Shown here piece after piece: positions 16,757-27,303 of a stretch of 54,187 bases of DNA. Positions within the stretch are counted from its first letter, which is position 1. Every line of letters begins with the position of its first letter. Source of the DNA: Crossiella sp. SN42 (GTDB lineage: Bacteria; Actinomycetota; Actinomycetes; Mycobacteriales; Pseudonocardiaceae). The stretch covers positions 1 through 54,187 of the forward strand of contig NZ_JAMHIV010000048.1 of the NCBI RefSeq assembly GCF_023897065.1, written 5' to 3'. The notes beneath the pieces are model-generated. The model saw nothing but the letters and a program-made list of their open reading frames with translations. It was not told the origin of the DNA and made no database searches. Made by a program: the position numbers and the translations under genes.

Positions 16757-19534
16757 TCAGCCCTCTTTGATGCCGGTCACGGGCGGGCCCGCGGCCCGTC
16801 GGACGGCTCGCCGGGGCTGGCGCCGCTTGGCGGTCGCGGGGACCGTCACCGGCTCCCGCTGCTCCTCGTGCTGACCGCCGTGGCCGTTGAGCGCCGCGCC
16901 GGCGGGCTCCTGGGCGGCCACCGCGGGCTGCTCAGGGGCCTGCTCGGCCGCCGGGGCGGCCTGCTCGGCCTTGGCGGCCTCGCGCTTGGCCTCCCGCCGC
17001 TTGGCGGAGTCCTTCTTGGCCGGCTCGGCCTTGGCCTGCTCCGGCCGCTCCGCCTCGCTCTTGGCTGGCGCGGTGCGCTCGGTCTCGGCCTGCGGCGTGG
17101 TCACCGGCGCGGTCTCGATGTGCGTCTCGGTGGCGACCTCGGCCGCGGGCTGGTCCTGCCCACCGCCGCGGTTGCGCTGCCGGGACCGGCGGCCTTCCTT
17201 GCCGGAGCCAGCGGCGGAACCAGCGCCGGAGCCGGAGCCCCCGCTGGGCGCGCCGGCCGCGGCCCCGTTGCCATTCCCGCTGCCATTGCCGTTGCCGCTC
17301 TTGCTGTTGCCGTTCTTGGCCCCGCCGTTGCCGCCGCCGTGGGAGTGCAGCGGCTCGGTGGAGACCACCAGGCCACGCCCGCGGCAGTGCTCACAGGTGG
17401 CGCTGAAGGCCTCCAGCAGCCCGGTGCCGACCCGCTTGCGGGTCATCTGCACCAGGCCCAGCGAGGTGACCTCGGCCACCTGGTGCCGGGTGCGGTCCCG
17501 CCCGAGGCACTCGGTGAGCCTGCGCAGCACCAGGTCGCGGTTGGACTCCAGCACCATGTCGATGAAGTCGACCACGATGATGCCGCCCACGTCCCGCAGC
17601 CGGAGCTGGCGGACGATCTCCTCGGCCGCCTCCAGGTTGTTGCGGGTCACCGTCTCCTCGAGGTTGCCGCCCGACCCGGTGAACTTGCCGGTGTTCACGT
17701 CGATCACGGTCATCGCCTCGGTGCGGTCGATGACCAGGTAGCCACCGGAGGGCAGCCAGACCTTGCGGTCCAGCGCCTTGGTGATCTGCTCGGTGATCCG
17801 GTGCTCGGTGAACACGTCGTTGGCGCCCACGTGCTTGCGCAGCCGGGAGGCCAGGTCGGGAGCCACGTGCTGCACGTAGTTCTCGATCACCTCGCCCGCC
17901 TGGGCGCCCTGCACGATCAGCGCGGAGAAGTCCTCGGTGAACAGGTCGCGGATGACCTTGATCAGCAGGTCCGGCTCCTCGTAGAGCAGCTGGGGGGCCT
18001 GCGCCTTGGGCACGTCCGCCTTCTCCTTGATGATCTCCCACTGCGCGCGCAGCCTGCCGACGTCGCGGCCGAGGGCGTCCTCGCTGATGCCCTCCGAGGC
18101 GGTCCGGATGATCACACCGGCGTCCTCGGGCACGATCCGCTTGAGGATGTCCTTGAGGCGCTTGCGCTCGGTGTCCGGGAGCTTGCGGCTGATGCCGGTG
18201 GCCCCGCCGCCCGGCACGTAGACCAGGAAGCGGCCCGGCAGGCTGATCTGGGTGGTCAGCCGGGCGCCCTTGTGCCCGACCGGGTCCTTGGTGACCTGCA
18301 CCAGCACGCTGTCACCGGTGGAGAGCGCCTGCTCGATCTTGCGCGCCTTGCCCTCCAGCCCGGCGGCGTCCCAGTCGACCTCACCGGCGTAGAGCACCGC
18401 GTTGCGGCCCTTGCCGATGTCGACGAAGGCGGCCTCCATGCTGGGCAGCACGTTCTGCACCCGGCCGAGGTAGACGTTGCCGACCAGCGAGCCGCTGCCG
18501 GCGGAGGTCACGAAGTGCTCGACGAGCACCCCGTCCTCCAGCACCGCGATCTGGATCCGGTCCTCGCGCTCGCGGACCACCATCTTGCGGTCCACCGCCT
18601 CGCGGCGGGCGAGGAACTCGGCCTCGGACAGGATCGGCGCGCGGCGGCGACCGGCCTCCCGGCCGTCCCTGCGGCGCTGCCGCTTGGCCTCCAGCCGGGT
18701 CGAGCCCTTGACGCTGCGCACCTCGTCGTCGGAGGACAGCGGTCCGGGCGGGGCGTCCTGGCGGTTCTCCCGCACCTCGCGGACGTGCACCACGGTGTTC
18801 GGCGGGTCGTCGGCGCGCGGCGAGGGCTCGTCCTCGCCACCGCCCTTGCGGCGACGGCGGCGGCGACGGCGGCGGGTGCCCCCGGCCTCGTCGTCCTCGT
18901 CGTCGTCCTCGGCCATCGGCTCCTCGGCCGACGCGGCGGGCTGCTGCTCGTGCTCCTCCGGCCCGTCCTCGCCGTCCTCGCCGTCCTCGGCGGCGCCCCG
19001 GCCACGGCCACGACCCCTGCGGCCACGGCGACGGCGGCGGCGGTTGCCCGCCTCGTCGTCGTCGGCGTCGCCACCGGCGTGCTCGTCGTGCTGGTCCTCG
19101 TCCTCGGCCTCAGGCTCCTCAGCGGGCACGGCCACCGGCTCCGGCGCCCGCTTGCGGGCAGGCGCGGGAGCGGGCTGGGCCGGGGCCATGAACAGCGGCT
19201 GCGGCGCGGCGAAGACCGGGGCGAGCGGGGCCGCTACCGGCTCCGGCTCGGCCTCGGCGACCGGCGCGTCCAGCGTCGTGTCGTCGAGGTCGACCTGGTC
19301 TTGCTCGGGCAGCAGCGCTTCGGCGACCCGTTCGGCCACGTCCCTGCTGATGCTGGACTGGGCACTGCGCACGGATTCGCCGAGCTGCTCGAGCGTCGCC
19401 ATGACGTCCCGAGAGCTGGCGCCGAGCAACTTGGCCAGCGCGTGTACCCGCAGCTTGGGGGGCAGACCTGCCAGTTCCCCGGATGCGGTGCTATCCCCGC
19501 CGGTGTGGCCGGCAGGGCTTTCCATGTTCGACAT
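16757..19534 (-). CDS. rne: Ribonuclease E/G family endoribonuclease
   Basis: RNase E cleaves single-stranded RNA in rRNA maturation and mRNA decay. The 925-residue protein has an N-terminal segment resembling the IF-2 N-terminal domain (KLRVHALAKLLGASSRDVMA, about 27-65), then a long acidic/basic low-complexity arm (to about 310), an S1-containing RNase E/G core (about 320-700; metal-binding TVIDVNTGKFTG near 605-616 and VVDFIDM near 655-661), the Zn-link CEHCRGRG near 713-720, and a Gly/Asn/Ser then Ala/Glu-rich tail. The catalytic core in the middle with disordered arms on both sides is the actinobacterial layout. GGAGG lies 6 nt before the ATG at 19534. Confidence 0.95.
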   Translation of the reverse strand: MSNMESPAGHTGGDSTASGELAGLPPKLRVHALAKLLGASSRDVMATLEQLGESVRSAQSSISRDVAERVAEALLPEQDQVDLDDTTLDAPVAEAEPEPVAAPLAPVFAAPQPLFMAPAQPAPAPARKRAPEPVAVPAEEPEAEDEDQHDEHAGGDADDDEAGNRRRRRRGRRGRGRGRGAAEDGEDGEDGPEEHEQQPAASAEEPMAEDDDEDDEAGGTRRRRRRRRRKGGGEDEPSPRADDPPNTVVHVREVRENRQDAPPGPLSSDDEVRSVKGSTRLEAKRQRRRDGREAGRRRAPILSEAEFLARREAVDRKMVVREREDRIQIAVLEDGVLVEHFVTSAGSGSLVGNVYLGRVQNVLPSMEAAFVDIGKGRNAVLYAGEVDWDAAGLEGKARKIEQALSTGDSVLVQVTKDPVGHKGARLTTQISLPGRFLVYVPGGGATGISRKLPDTERKRLKDILKRIVPEDAGVIIRTASEGISEDALGRDVGRLRAQWEIIKEKADVPKAQAPQLLYEEPDLLIKVIRDLFTEDFSALIVQGAQAGEVIENYVQHVAPDLASRLRKHVGANDVFTEHRITEQITKALDRKVWLPSGGYLVIDRTEAMTVIDVNTGKFTGSGGNLEETVTRNNLEAAEEIVRQLRLRDVGGIIVVDFIDMVLESNRDLVLRRLTECLGRDRTRHQVAEVTSLGLVQMTRKRVGTGLLEAFSATCEHCRGRGLVVSTEPLHSHGGGNGGAKNGNSKSGNGNGSGNGNGAAAGAPSGGSGSGAGSAAGSGKEGRRSRQRNRGGGQDQPAAEVATETHIETAPVTTPQAETERTAPAKSEAERPEQAKAEPAKKDSAKRREAKREAAKAEQAAPAAEQAPEQPAVAAQEPAGAALNGHGGQHEEQREPVTVPATAKRRQPRRAVRRAAGPPVTGIKEG

Positions 19535-19721
19535 GCAGCTCCTCCGCCCCCGGGCGCGTCCAACTCGGACGCGGCCGCGCAGGGGCCTTTCTGTTCAGTC
19601 ACCGCCGCGCCGCTTGGGCAGCCCGGCAGGAATCCTCCACAACCCCCTGTGTCCCCGCACGTGTGTCCGGGCGCCAGGCGGTCAGGTCATTTGACGACGT
19701 TCTGCGCCGTCTTCCACTGAC

Positions 19722-20483
19722 CTACCGCGGTGCGTCGAGCACCGGCGGGGTTGCCTCCCGGTCAGGGGCGAGCGGATCAGTGAGGTCACCGCGGTCGTCA
19801 AGCCGTCCTTGGGCCAGTCGGCTCGCTTTCGCGGGTACCGGTGACACGAGGTCGGCGACGACGCGCAGCGCGCTCAGCACGTCATCCGGCCGGACGGTAG
19901 GTGTTGTCTGCCGTACGACCGCTGTGAGTATCCCACACCGAAGGCCGGGTTGCGGCCCATCACCCACATGGGTGGTTGTCGTCTCAACTTCCGAATCCAC
20001 CCGAAGATCGACCACCGCGGCCCTGGCGTCGATCATCCGGCGACCGTCCTTGGTCAGCCGTTCGACCTCGACCACGTCCCTGGCCAGCAGTTCCTCGGCC
20101 GCCTTGGCCAACTCGGCCGGGTCCACCCCGGCCAGTTCGATCCGCCACCGGCTGGCCTCGATCCGCTCCGGCAAAGTGCCCGGACCAGCCTCGACGGCCT
20201 CCAGCACGTCCAGTCCCGGCGGCAGCGCCGCGTCCAGCTCGGCGCGCAGCACCTCCGGGTCGACCCGCTGCACCACCTGGATCTCCACGTACTCCGCCTC
20301 GCTGGCCACCCCGGTCGGCGCGGCGCCGATCCAGGAGACCTTCGGGTGCGGGCTGAAGCCCTGCGAGTAGGCCATCGGCACCCCGGCCCGCCGGAGCGCG
20401 CGCTCGAAGGCGCGAGCGACGTCACGGTGTGAGGTGAAACGCAGCCTGCCCCGTTTGGCGTAGCGCAGGCGCAGCTTCTGCAC
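19722..20483 (-). CDS. TIGR03936 family radical-SAM-associated protein (DUF2344)
   Basis: This protein of 253 residues or slightly longer opens with KLRLRYAKRGRLRFTSHRD and continues AFERALRRAGVPMAYSQGFSPHPKVSWI, the DUF2344 signature. The family normally sits next to, or is fused to, the TIGR03960 radical SAM protein and probably assists it in an RNA or ribosome modification that remains uncharacterised. Here its partner is 4.7 kb away. The GTG at 20483 has no ribosome site. A CTG at 20522 has GAGGAG 5 nt upstream, would add 13 residues, and may be the true start. Confidence 0.88.
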   Translation of the reverse strand: MQKLRLRYAKRGRLRFTSHRDVARAFERALRRAGVPMAYSQGFSPHPKVSWIGAAPTGVASEAEYVEIQVVQRVDPEVLRAELDAALPPGLDVLEAVEAGPGTLPERIEASRWRIELAGVDPAELAKAAEELLARDVVEVERLTKDGRRMIDARAAVVDLRVDSEVETTTTHVGDGPQPGLRCGILTAVVRQTTPTVRPDDVLSALRVVADLVSPVPAKASRLAQGRLDDRGDLTDPLAPDREATPPVLDAPR

Positions 20484-20593
20484 CGCGGACGCGGAGGGGT
20501 TGGGCTGGTGCTGAGTGGACAGGTTCGCTCCTCGGGCGGGCTGTTGCGGTCTGACTGGTCGAAGAGGCTACCGGCCCAAGCCGGTCGACACGC

Positions 20594-20622
20594 TTGTCTG
20601 GCCGGTCCACCATGGCTACCGT
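20594..20622 (+). promoter_or_regulatory. Promoter candidate for the first subtilase
   Basis: TTGTCT (20594-20599) and TACCGT (20617-20622) are separated by 17 bp, about 80 nt upstream of the GTG at 20701. This is a reasonable vegetative promoter fit in the divergent gap between the DUF2344 gene and the subtilase cluster. Confidence 0.35.
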
Positions 20623-20700
20623 CCGGGCGGAATCGGTAAGTGGGCACCCCCGAGAAGCCCCAATTGCCGAGACGACGAACACGATGACGGAGGTCCCCCC

Positions 20701-22173
<1,473 letters not shown>

Positions 22174-22267
22174 CCCCCGAACGGCTCGATTTTCCGCGCG
22201 GCTCTGGGAAAACAGGGTGCACCGTGATCAACTGTGCCCGCTTTTCCATGCTCGCGAGGAGGTTCGG

Positions 22268-23665
22268 ATGTCGAAGCTCGGCCGCCTGGGGGCGGCGACG
22301 CTGGCCGTGACGACCGGGGCGGTGCTGCTGGCCGCCGCACCCCCCGCGGGAGCCGCGCCGACCGGCGCGCCGTGCGCCACCACCGGCACGTCGTACCAGT
22401 ACGTGGTGGTGGGCAGGCCGCACGCCAGGGAAGCCAAGGTGCGGCGGGAGATCACCGGCAACTGCGGCGCCCTCGACCACTACTACCCGGAGATCGGCGT
22501 GGCGGTGGCCACCTCGGTGGACCCCTCCTTCGACCGGCGGCTCGGCCTGGATCGGGCCTACAGCGCGAAGAAGGCCAAGGACGCGCTGAGCGGCGGCCGC
22601 AGCCGGGTGGAGAAGCTGGAGACCCTGCGCTCCACCGTGGCTGACGAGGACTTGTCCGCGCAGTCCTGGGACATGCGCGCGATCAAGGCCGACCAGGCCA
22701 ACAAGGTCAACCCCGGCTCGCGGGACGTGGTGGTCGGCGTGCTCGACTCCGGCGTCGACCCGGAGCACCCCGACCTGGTCAAGGCGCTGGACCCGAAGCT
22801 GTCCGCGGGCTGCGAGACCGGCAAGCCGGTCAACGAGGTCGGCGCCTGGTCGCCGCTGGGCTCCGCGCACGGCACGCACGTGGCTGGCACCATCGCCGCC
22901 GCTGACAACGGCAAGGGCATCACCGGCGTGGCTCCCGGCGTGCGGATCGCCTCGGTCCGGGTGATCAACGACGAGGGCATGATCTACCCGGAGTCCGCGG
23001 TCTGCGGGTTCATGTGGTCGGCGGCGAAGAAGTTCACCCTGACCAACAACAGCTGGTTCGCCGACCCGTTCTTCTTCTGGTGCCAGGACAAGCCGGGCGA
23101 GCAGGTCGGCTTCGAGGCCATCCGCCGCGCGGTCGCCTACGCGCACCGCGCGCAGGTGCTCACCGTCGCGGCCGCGGGCAACTTCGCGCTGGACCTGACC
23201 GACCCGACCTCCGACCCGGCCGCCGAGCACCCGGTGAACCGCAAGTGCAAGCTGCTGCCCGGCGGCCTGCCCGGTGTGGTGACGGTGTCCTCCACCGGCT
23301 ACGACGGCACGCTGTCCAGCTTCAGCGACTACGGCCGCGACGCGATCACGGTGAGCGCGCCCGGCGGTGACTTCTCCCCCGAGCCGCCGCCCGGCGAGGG
23401 CCCCGGCTGCCCGCTGTCCACGGTGCCCGGTGGTCAGTACGGGTCGATGTGCGGCACCTCGATGGCCTCCCCGCACGCGGCGGGCGTGGCCGCGCTCCTC
23501 GCCTCCCGGCTGCCCTGGCGGTCCGCGGACCACCTGCGGTTCCTGCTGGCCGCCAACGCCGACCCGAAGCCGTGCCCGAGCGGCGACGAGCGCTGCACCG
23601 GCTCCCGCTTGAACAACTCGTTCTTCGGATCCGGGCAGGTCAACGCGTTGCGCGCGGTCCGCTGA
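22268..23665 (+). CDS. Secreted S8 (subtilisin-like) serine protease, copy 2
   Basis: This 465-residue subtilase has a signal peptide (about 1-30, ending AGAA), a propeptide-like segment (YQYVVVGRPH, YYPEIGVAVATSVDPSF) and the triad Asp160, His201 and Ser398 with Asn305 in AAAGN. It shares the ten-Cys pattern of its neighbours. AGGAGG lies 5 nt before the ATG at 22268. The 94-bp gap from copy 1 leaves room for its own promoter. It is closest to copy 3; WDMRAIKAD, AVCGFMW and GCPLST are nearly identical between the two. Confidence 0.95.
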   Translation: MSKLGRLGAATLAVTTGAVLLAAAPPAGAAPTGAPCATTGTSYQYVVVGRPHAREAKVRREITGNCGALDHYYPEIGVAVATSVDPSFDRRLGLDRAYSAKKAKDALSGGRSRVEKLETLRSTVADEDLSAQSWDMRAIKADQANKVNPGSRDVVVGVLDSGVDPEHPDLVKALDPKLSAGCETGKPVNEVGAWSPLGSAHGTHVAGTIAAADNGKGITGVAPGVRIASVRVINDEGMIYPESAVCGFMWSAAKKFTLTNNSWFADPFFFWCQDKPGEQVGFEAIRRAVAYAHRAQVLTVAAAGNFALDLTDPTSDPAAEHPVNRKCKLLPGGLPGVVTVSSTGYDGTLSSFSDYGRDAITVSAPGGDFSPEPPPGEGPGCPLSTVPGGQYGSMCGTSMASPHAAGVAALLASRLPWRSADHLRFLLAANADPKPCPSGDERCTGSRLNNSFFGSGQVNALRAVR

Positions 23666-23700
23666 GCCATCCGGCCGCTGTGCCGGGTGGTCTCCGCCTT

Positions 23701-23730
23701 CTAGGTTCCTTCTCCGGAAGAGTCACCTAG
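23701..23730. promoter_or_regulatory. Inverted repeat upstream of subtilase copy 3
   Basis: CTAGGT (23701-23706) and ACCTAG (23725-23730) form a 6-bp inverted repeat with an 18-base centre, ending 13 nt before the GTG at 23744. It may be an operator or a weak hairpin. Confidence 0.3.
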
Positions 23731-23743
23731 TTGGGGAGGCAGT

Positions 23744-25138
23744 GTGTCGGCTACTCGTCGATGGACCACCGCGTTGGCGGCGACGGCCTTGATCGGCGGC
23801 GCGCTGGGGGCGACCCCGGCCGCCGCCGATCCGGCTGGCGCGCCCTGTGACCCCAGCGGCACCAGCTACCGGCATGTCGTGCTGTTCGCCCCTGGCACGC
23901 CGGAGTGGGCGGCGACCAGGGAGATCACCCGGAAGTGCGGCAGCACGGACGCCTACTACCGGGAGATCGGCGTCGCGGTGGCCACCTCGGCCGACCCGAG
24001 CTTCGAGTCCCGGTTCACCCTGGAGCGCGCCTACAGCGCCGAGAAGGCCGCCAAGACCATCGCCGCGCGCTCCCGGATGGTGGAGACCACCGCGGAGGTC
24101 AGCGCCCGCGGCGCGACCGAGGACCTCTCGCCGCGGTCCTGGGACATGCGCCAGATCAAGGCCGACGAGGCCAACAAGATCAACCCGGGTTCCCGGCGGG
24201 TCGTGGTCGGCGTGCTCGACTCCGGCGTGGACGCCGACCACCCCGACCTCAAGGCCGCGGTCGACCCCGCGCTCTCCGCGGGCTGCACCACCGGCCGCGC
24301 TGACCAGGACAAGCCCGCCTGGATGCCGAGCAACTCCTCGCACGGCACGCACGTGGCGGGCACCATCGCCGCGGCCAAGGACGGGCAGGGCATCACCGGC
24401 GTCGCGCCCGGGGTTCGGCTGGCCTCGGTGAAGGTGGTCAACGACGACGGGATGATCTACCCGGAGTCCGCGGTGTGCGGGTTCATGTGGGCGGGCGCCA
24501 AGGGCTTCGAGGTCACCAACAGCAGCTGGTTCATGGACCCGTGGATGTTCTGGTGCAAGGACGTGGCCGGCGAGAAGGTCGGGCACGAGGCGGTCCGGCG
24601 CGCAATCGCGTACTCGGTGCGCAAGGGCTCGCTGCACGTGGCCGCGGTCGGCAACAGCGCGGTCGACCTGGCCAACACCACCAAGGACCCGGCCAAGCCG
24701 CACCCGGTGAACGAGAACTGCGACGAGGCGCCCGCCGAGTTCGCCGGCGTGGTCGGGGTGTCGGCCACCGGGTACGCGAAGAAGCTCTCCGGCTACTCCA
24801 GCTACGGCAAGGGTGTGGTGGACGTGACCGCGCCGGGTGGCGACGGCGCGCAGCCACCGCCCGCCGGTGAGGGCTCGGGCTGCCCGCTGTCTACGCTGCC
24901 GGGCGGCCGCTACGGCACCGCCTGCGGCACCTCGATGGCCTCGCCGCACGCGGCCGGCGTGGCCGCGCTGCTGGCCTCGAAGTACCGGGGCGCGCCGCCG
25001 CAGGCGCTGGCCTGGCTGCTGGGGCACCAGGCGGACGAGCTGCCCTGCCCGGCCGGTGACGCCCGGTGCACCGGCGCGGCCAAGGACAACGCGTTCTTCG
25101 GCAAGGGTCTGGTGAACGCGCTCAAGGCAGTCAGCTGA
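23744..25138 (+). CDS. Secreted S8 (subtilisin-like) serine protease, copy 3
   Basis: This 464-residue subtilase has a signal peptide (about 1-28, ending AAA), a propeptide-like segment (YREIGVAVATSADPSF) and the triad Asp159, His200 and Ser397 with Asn304 in AAVGN. The ten Cys positions match copies 1 and 2. GGGGAGG precedes the GTG at 23744. A strong bidirectional terminator follows 6 nt after the stop and closes the cluster. The natural substrates of these exported proteases are unknown; they could process secreted peptides or degrade protein for nutrition. Confidence 0.95.
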   Translation: MSATRRWTTALAATALIGGALGATPAAADPAGAPCDPSGTSYRHVVLFAPGTPEWAATREITRKCGSTDAYYREIGVAVATSADPSFESRFTLERAYSAEKAAKTIAARSRMVETTAEVSARGATEDLSPRSWDMRQIKADEANKINPGSRRVVVGVLDSGVDADHPDLKAAVDPALSAGCTTGRADQDKPAWMPSNSSHGTHVAGTIAAAKDGQGITGVAPGVRLASVKVVNDDGMIYPESAVCGFMWAGAKGFEVTNSSWFMDPWMFWCKDVAGEKVGHEAVRRAIAYSVRKGSLHVAAVGNSAVDLANTTKDPAKPHPVNENCDEAPAEFAGVVGVSATGYAKKLSGYSSYGKGVVDVTAPGGDGAQPPPAGEGSGCPLSTLPGGRYGTACGTSMASPHAAGVAALLASKYRGAPPQALAWLLGHQADELPCPAGDARCTGAAKDNAFFGKGLVNALKAVS

Positions 25139-25143
25139 GCATG

Positions 25144-25193
25144 ACGAAGGCCCCGGTTTTTCCTTGTCGGACAAGGGAAACCGGGGCCTTCGT
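25144..25193. terminator. Strong bidirectional terminator
   Basis: A hairpin of about 23 bp with one bulge of extra T residues and a three-base loop fills the gap between the convergent subtilase 3 and radical SAM genes. T-rich tracts occur inside the arms. It should stop transcription from both sides. Confidence 0.85.
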
Positions 25194-25199
25194 ATTGGC

Positions 25200-27164
25200 T
25201 CAGCCCTGGCTGAACGCCGGGTTGCGCACCGGGCTGCCGGTGCCGACCGGGGTGATCGGCAGCAGCACCTTGCCGGTCGGGCCGACCTGGATGTCGGTGT
25301 TCATCGCCGGGCACACGCCGCAGTCGAAGCACGGGGTCCAGCGGCAGTCGTCCTGCTCGCGCTCATCCAGCGCGTCCTGCCAGTCCGACCACAGCCATTC
25401 CTTGTCCAGGCCCGAGTCGAGGTGGTCCCAGGGCAGGACCTCCAGCTCCTCGCGTTCCCTGGTGGTGTACCAGGCCAGGTTGACGCCCACCTGCTCCAGC
25501 TCGACCTTGGCGGCCTCCACCCAGCGGTCGTAGGAGAAGTGCTCGCCCCAGCCGTCGAACTGGCCGCCCTCGCGCCACACCCGCTCGATCACCCGGCCCA
25601 GCCTGCGGTCACCCCGGGAGAGCAGTCCCTCGATCAGCGCGGGCTTGCCGTCGTGGTAGCGCATACCAATGTTGCGGCCGATCGAGCGGTCGGTGTTGAT
25701 CTCGTCGCGGAGCTTGCGCAGCCGGTCGTCCACGGTGTCCGGATCGCACTGCGCGGCCCACTGGAACGGGGTGTGCGGCTTGGGCACGAACCCTCCGATG
25801 GAGATCGTGCAGCGGATGTCCTTGCGCCCGGACGCCGCCCGCCCAGCCTTGATGACCTCCTTGGCCATCCGGGCGATCTGCAGCACGTCCTCGTCGGTCT
25901 CGGTGGGCAGGCCGCACATGAAGTACAGCTTCACCTGCCGCCAGCCGTTGGCGTAGGCGGTGCTGACGGTGCGGATGAGGTCTTCCTCCGACACCATCTT
26001 GTTGATCACCTTGCGCAGCCGCTCGCTGCCACCCTCCGGGGCGAAGGTGAGCCCGGAGCGGCGGCCATTGCGGGAGAGCTCGTTGGCCAGGTCGACGTTG
26101 AAGGCGTCCACCCTGGTGCTGGGCAGGCTCAGCCCGGTCTTGGTGCCCTCGTAGCGGTCCGCGAGGCCCTTGGTGATCTCGGCGATCTCGGAGTGGTCCG
26201 CGCTGGAGAGGGACAGCAGGCCGACCTCTTCGAAGCCGGTGTTGGCCAGTCCGCGCTGCACCATCGCGCCGATGCCCTCGATGGAGCGTTCCCGCACCGG
26301 GCGGGTGATCATGCCGGCCTGGCAGAACCGGCAGCCGCGGGTGCAGCCGCGGAAGATCTCCACGCTCATCCGCTCGTGCACGCTCTCGGCCAGCGGGACC
26401 AGCGGCTGCTTCGGGTACGGCCACTCGTCGAGCTCCATCGTGGTCCGCTTGAACACCCGGTAGGGCACCCGGTCGCGGTTGGGCACCACGCGCTGGATCC
26501 GGCCGTCCGGCAGGTACTCCACGTCGTAGAACCGGGGGATGTACACCCCGCCGGTCTCGGCGAGCCTGGTCAGCACCTCGTCCCGGCCGCCGGGGCAGCC
26601 CTCGGCCTTCCAGGCGCGGATGATGTCGGTGACCTCGAGCACCGCCTCCTCGCCGTCGCCGAGCACGGCGGCGTCCAGGAAGTCGGCGATCGGCTCCGGG
26701 TTGAACGCCGCGTGCCCGCCGGCAAGCACGATCGGGTGATCCTCGGTGCGGTCCTTCGCGTGCAGCGGGATCCCGGCCAGGTCCAGCGCGTTGAGCAGGT
26801 TGGTGTAACCCAGCTCGGTGGCGAAGCTGACCCCGAGCACGTCGAAGGCGCCGACCGGCCGGTGCCCGTCCACGGTGAACTGCGGCACGCCGTGCTCGCG
26901 CATCAGCTTCGCCAGGTCGGGCCAGATGGCGTAGGTGCGCTCGGCGAGCACGTCAGGCTGCTCGTTGAGGATCTCGTAGAGGATCATGATGCCCTGGTTG
27001 GGCAGGCCGACCTCGTAGGCGTCGGGGTACATCAGGCACCACCGGACCACGGCCTCTTCCCAGGGCTTGACGGTGGCGTTCAGCTCCCCGCCGACGTACT
27101 GGACGGGCTTGGACACCTGCGGAAGCAGCGGTTCAAGCTGGGGGAAGACAGACTGCACACTCAC
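25200..27164 (-). CDS. TIGR03960 family B12-binding radical SAM protein
   Basis: This 654-residue protein has an N-terminal cobalamin-binding-like domain (VGLPNQGIMILYEILNEQ, VLGVSFATELGYTNLLNALD, VLAGGHAAFNPEPIAD) followed by a radical SAM core whose CxxxCxxC cluster site is CTRGCRFCQ (Cys274, Cys278, Cys281). A further Cys group lies near the C-terminus (CFDCGVCP). The reaction is uncharacterised; methylthiolase- or methyltransferase-like chemistry on RNA is plausible. The GTG at 27164 reads MSVQSVFPQLEPLLPQV, the usual family N-terminus. It normally precedes TIGR03936 and rne directly, but the subtilase cluster intervenes here. Confidence 0.93.
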   Translation of the reverse strand: MSVQSVFPQLEPLLPQVSKPVQYVGGELNATVKPWEEAVVRWCLMYPDAYEVGLPNQGIMILYEILNEQPDVLAERTYAIWPDLAKLMREHGVPQFTVDGHRPVGAFDVLGVSFATELGYTNLLNALDLAGIPLHAKDRTEDHPIVLAGGHAAFNPEPIADFLDAAVLGDGEEAVLEVTDIIRAWKAEGCPGGRDEVLTRLAETGGVYIPRFYDVEYLPDGRIQRVVPNRDRVPYRVFKRTTMELDEWPYPKQPLVPLAESVHERMSVEIFRGCTRGCRFCQAGMITRPVRERSIEGIGAMVQRGLANTGFEEVGLLSLSSADHSEIAEITKGLADRYEGTKTGLSLPSTRVDAFNVDLANELSRNGRRSGLTFAPEGGSERLRKVINKMVSEEDLIRTVSTAYANGWRQVKLYFMCGLPTETDEDVLQIARMAKEVIKAGRAASGRKDIRCTISIGGFVPKPHTPFQWAAQCDPDTVDDRLRKLRDEINTDRSIGRNIGMRYHDGKPALIEGLLSRGDRRLGRVIERVWREGGQFDGWGEHFSYDRWVEAAKVELEQVGVNLAWYTTREREELEVLPWDHLDSGLDKEWLWSDWQDALDEREQDDCRWTPCFDCGVCPAMNTDIQVGPTGKVLLPITPVGTGSPVRNPAFSQG

Positions 27165-27223
27165 GCGACCAGGGTAACGCCCATCGGCCCGTGCCTCCGC
27201 CCGGCCAATCCCAAGATCGCTAC

Positions 27224-27250
27224 TTATCCACAAGTGACCAGTTGTCCACA
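27224..27250 (+). promoter_or_regulatory. Pair of DnaA-box-like sites upstream of the DUF559 gene
   Basis: TTATCCACA (27224-27232, the E. coli DnaA-box consensus) and TTGTCCACA (27242-27250, the box typical of Streptomyces) lie in the same orientation, 18 bp start to start. The arrangement repeats, with identical spacing, at 40903-40929. Binding by DnaA is inferred from sequence only. Confidence 0.55.
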
Positions 27251-27303
27251 GCCCGGCCGACACCCGCTGGCCCCACCCACCCCCACCCGGCCAAGCTGCC
27301 CTC

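Noticed and set aside
16868-19720. A 950-codon plus-strand frame opposite rne
   Set aside because: It is an antisense shadow; the minus strand carries the RNase E core and Zn-link.
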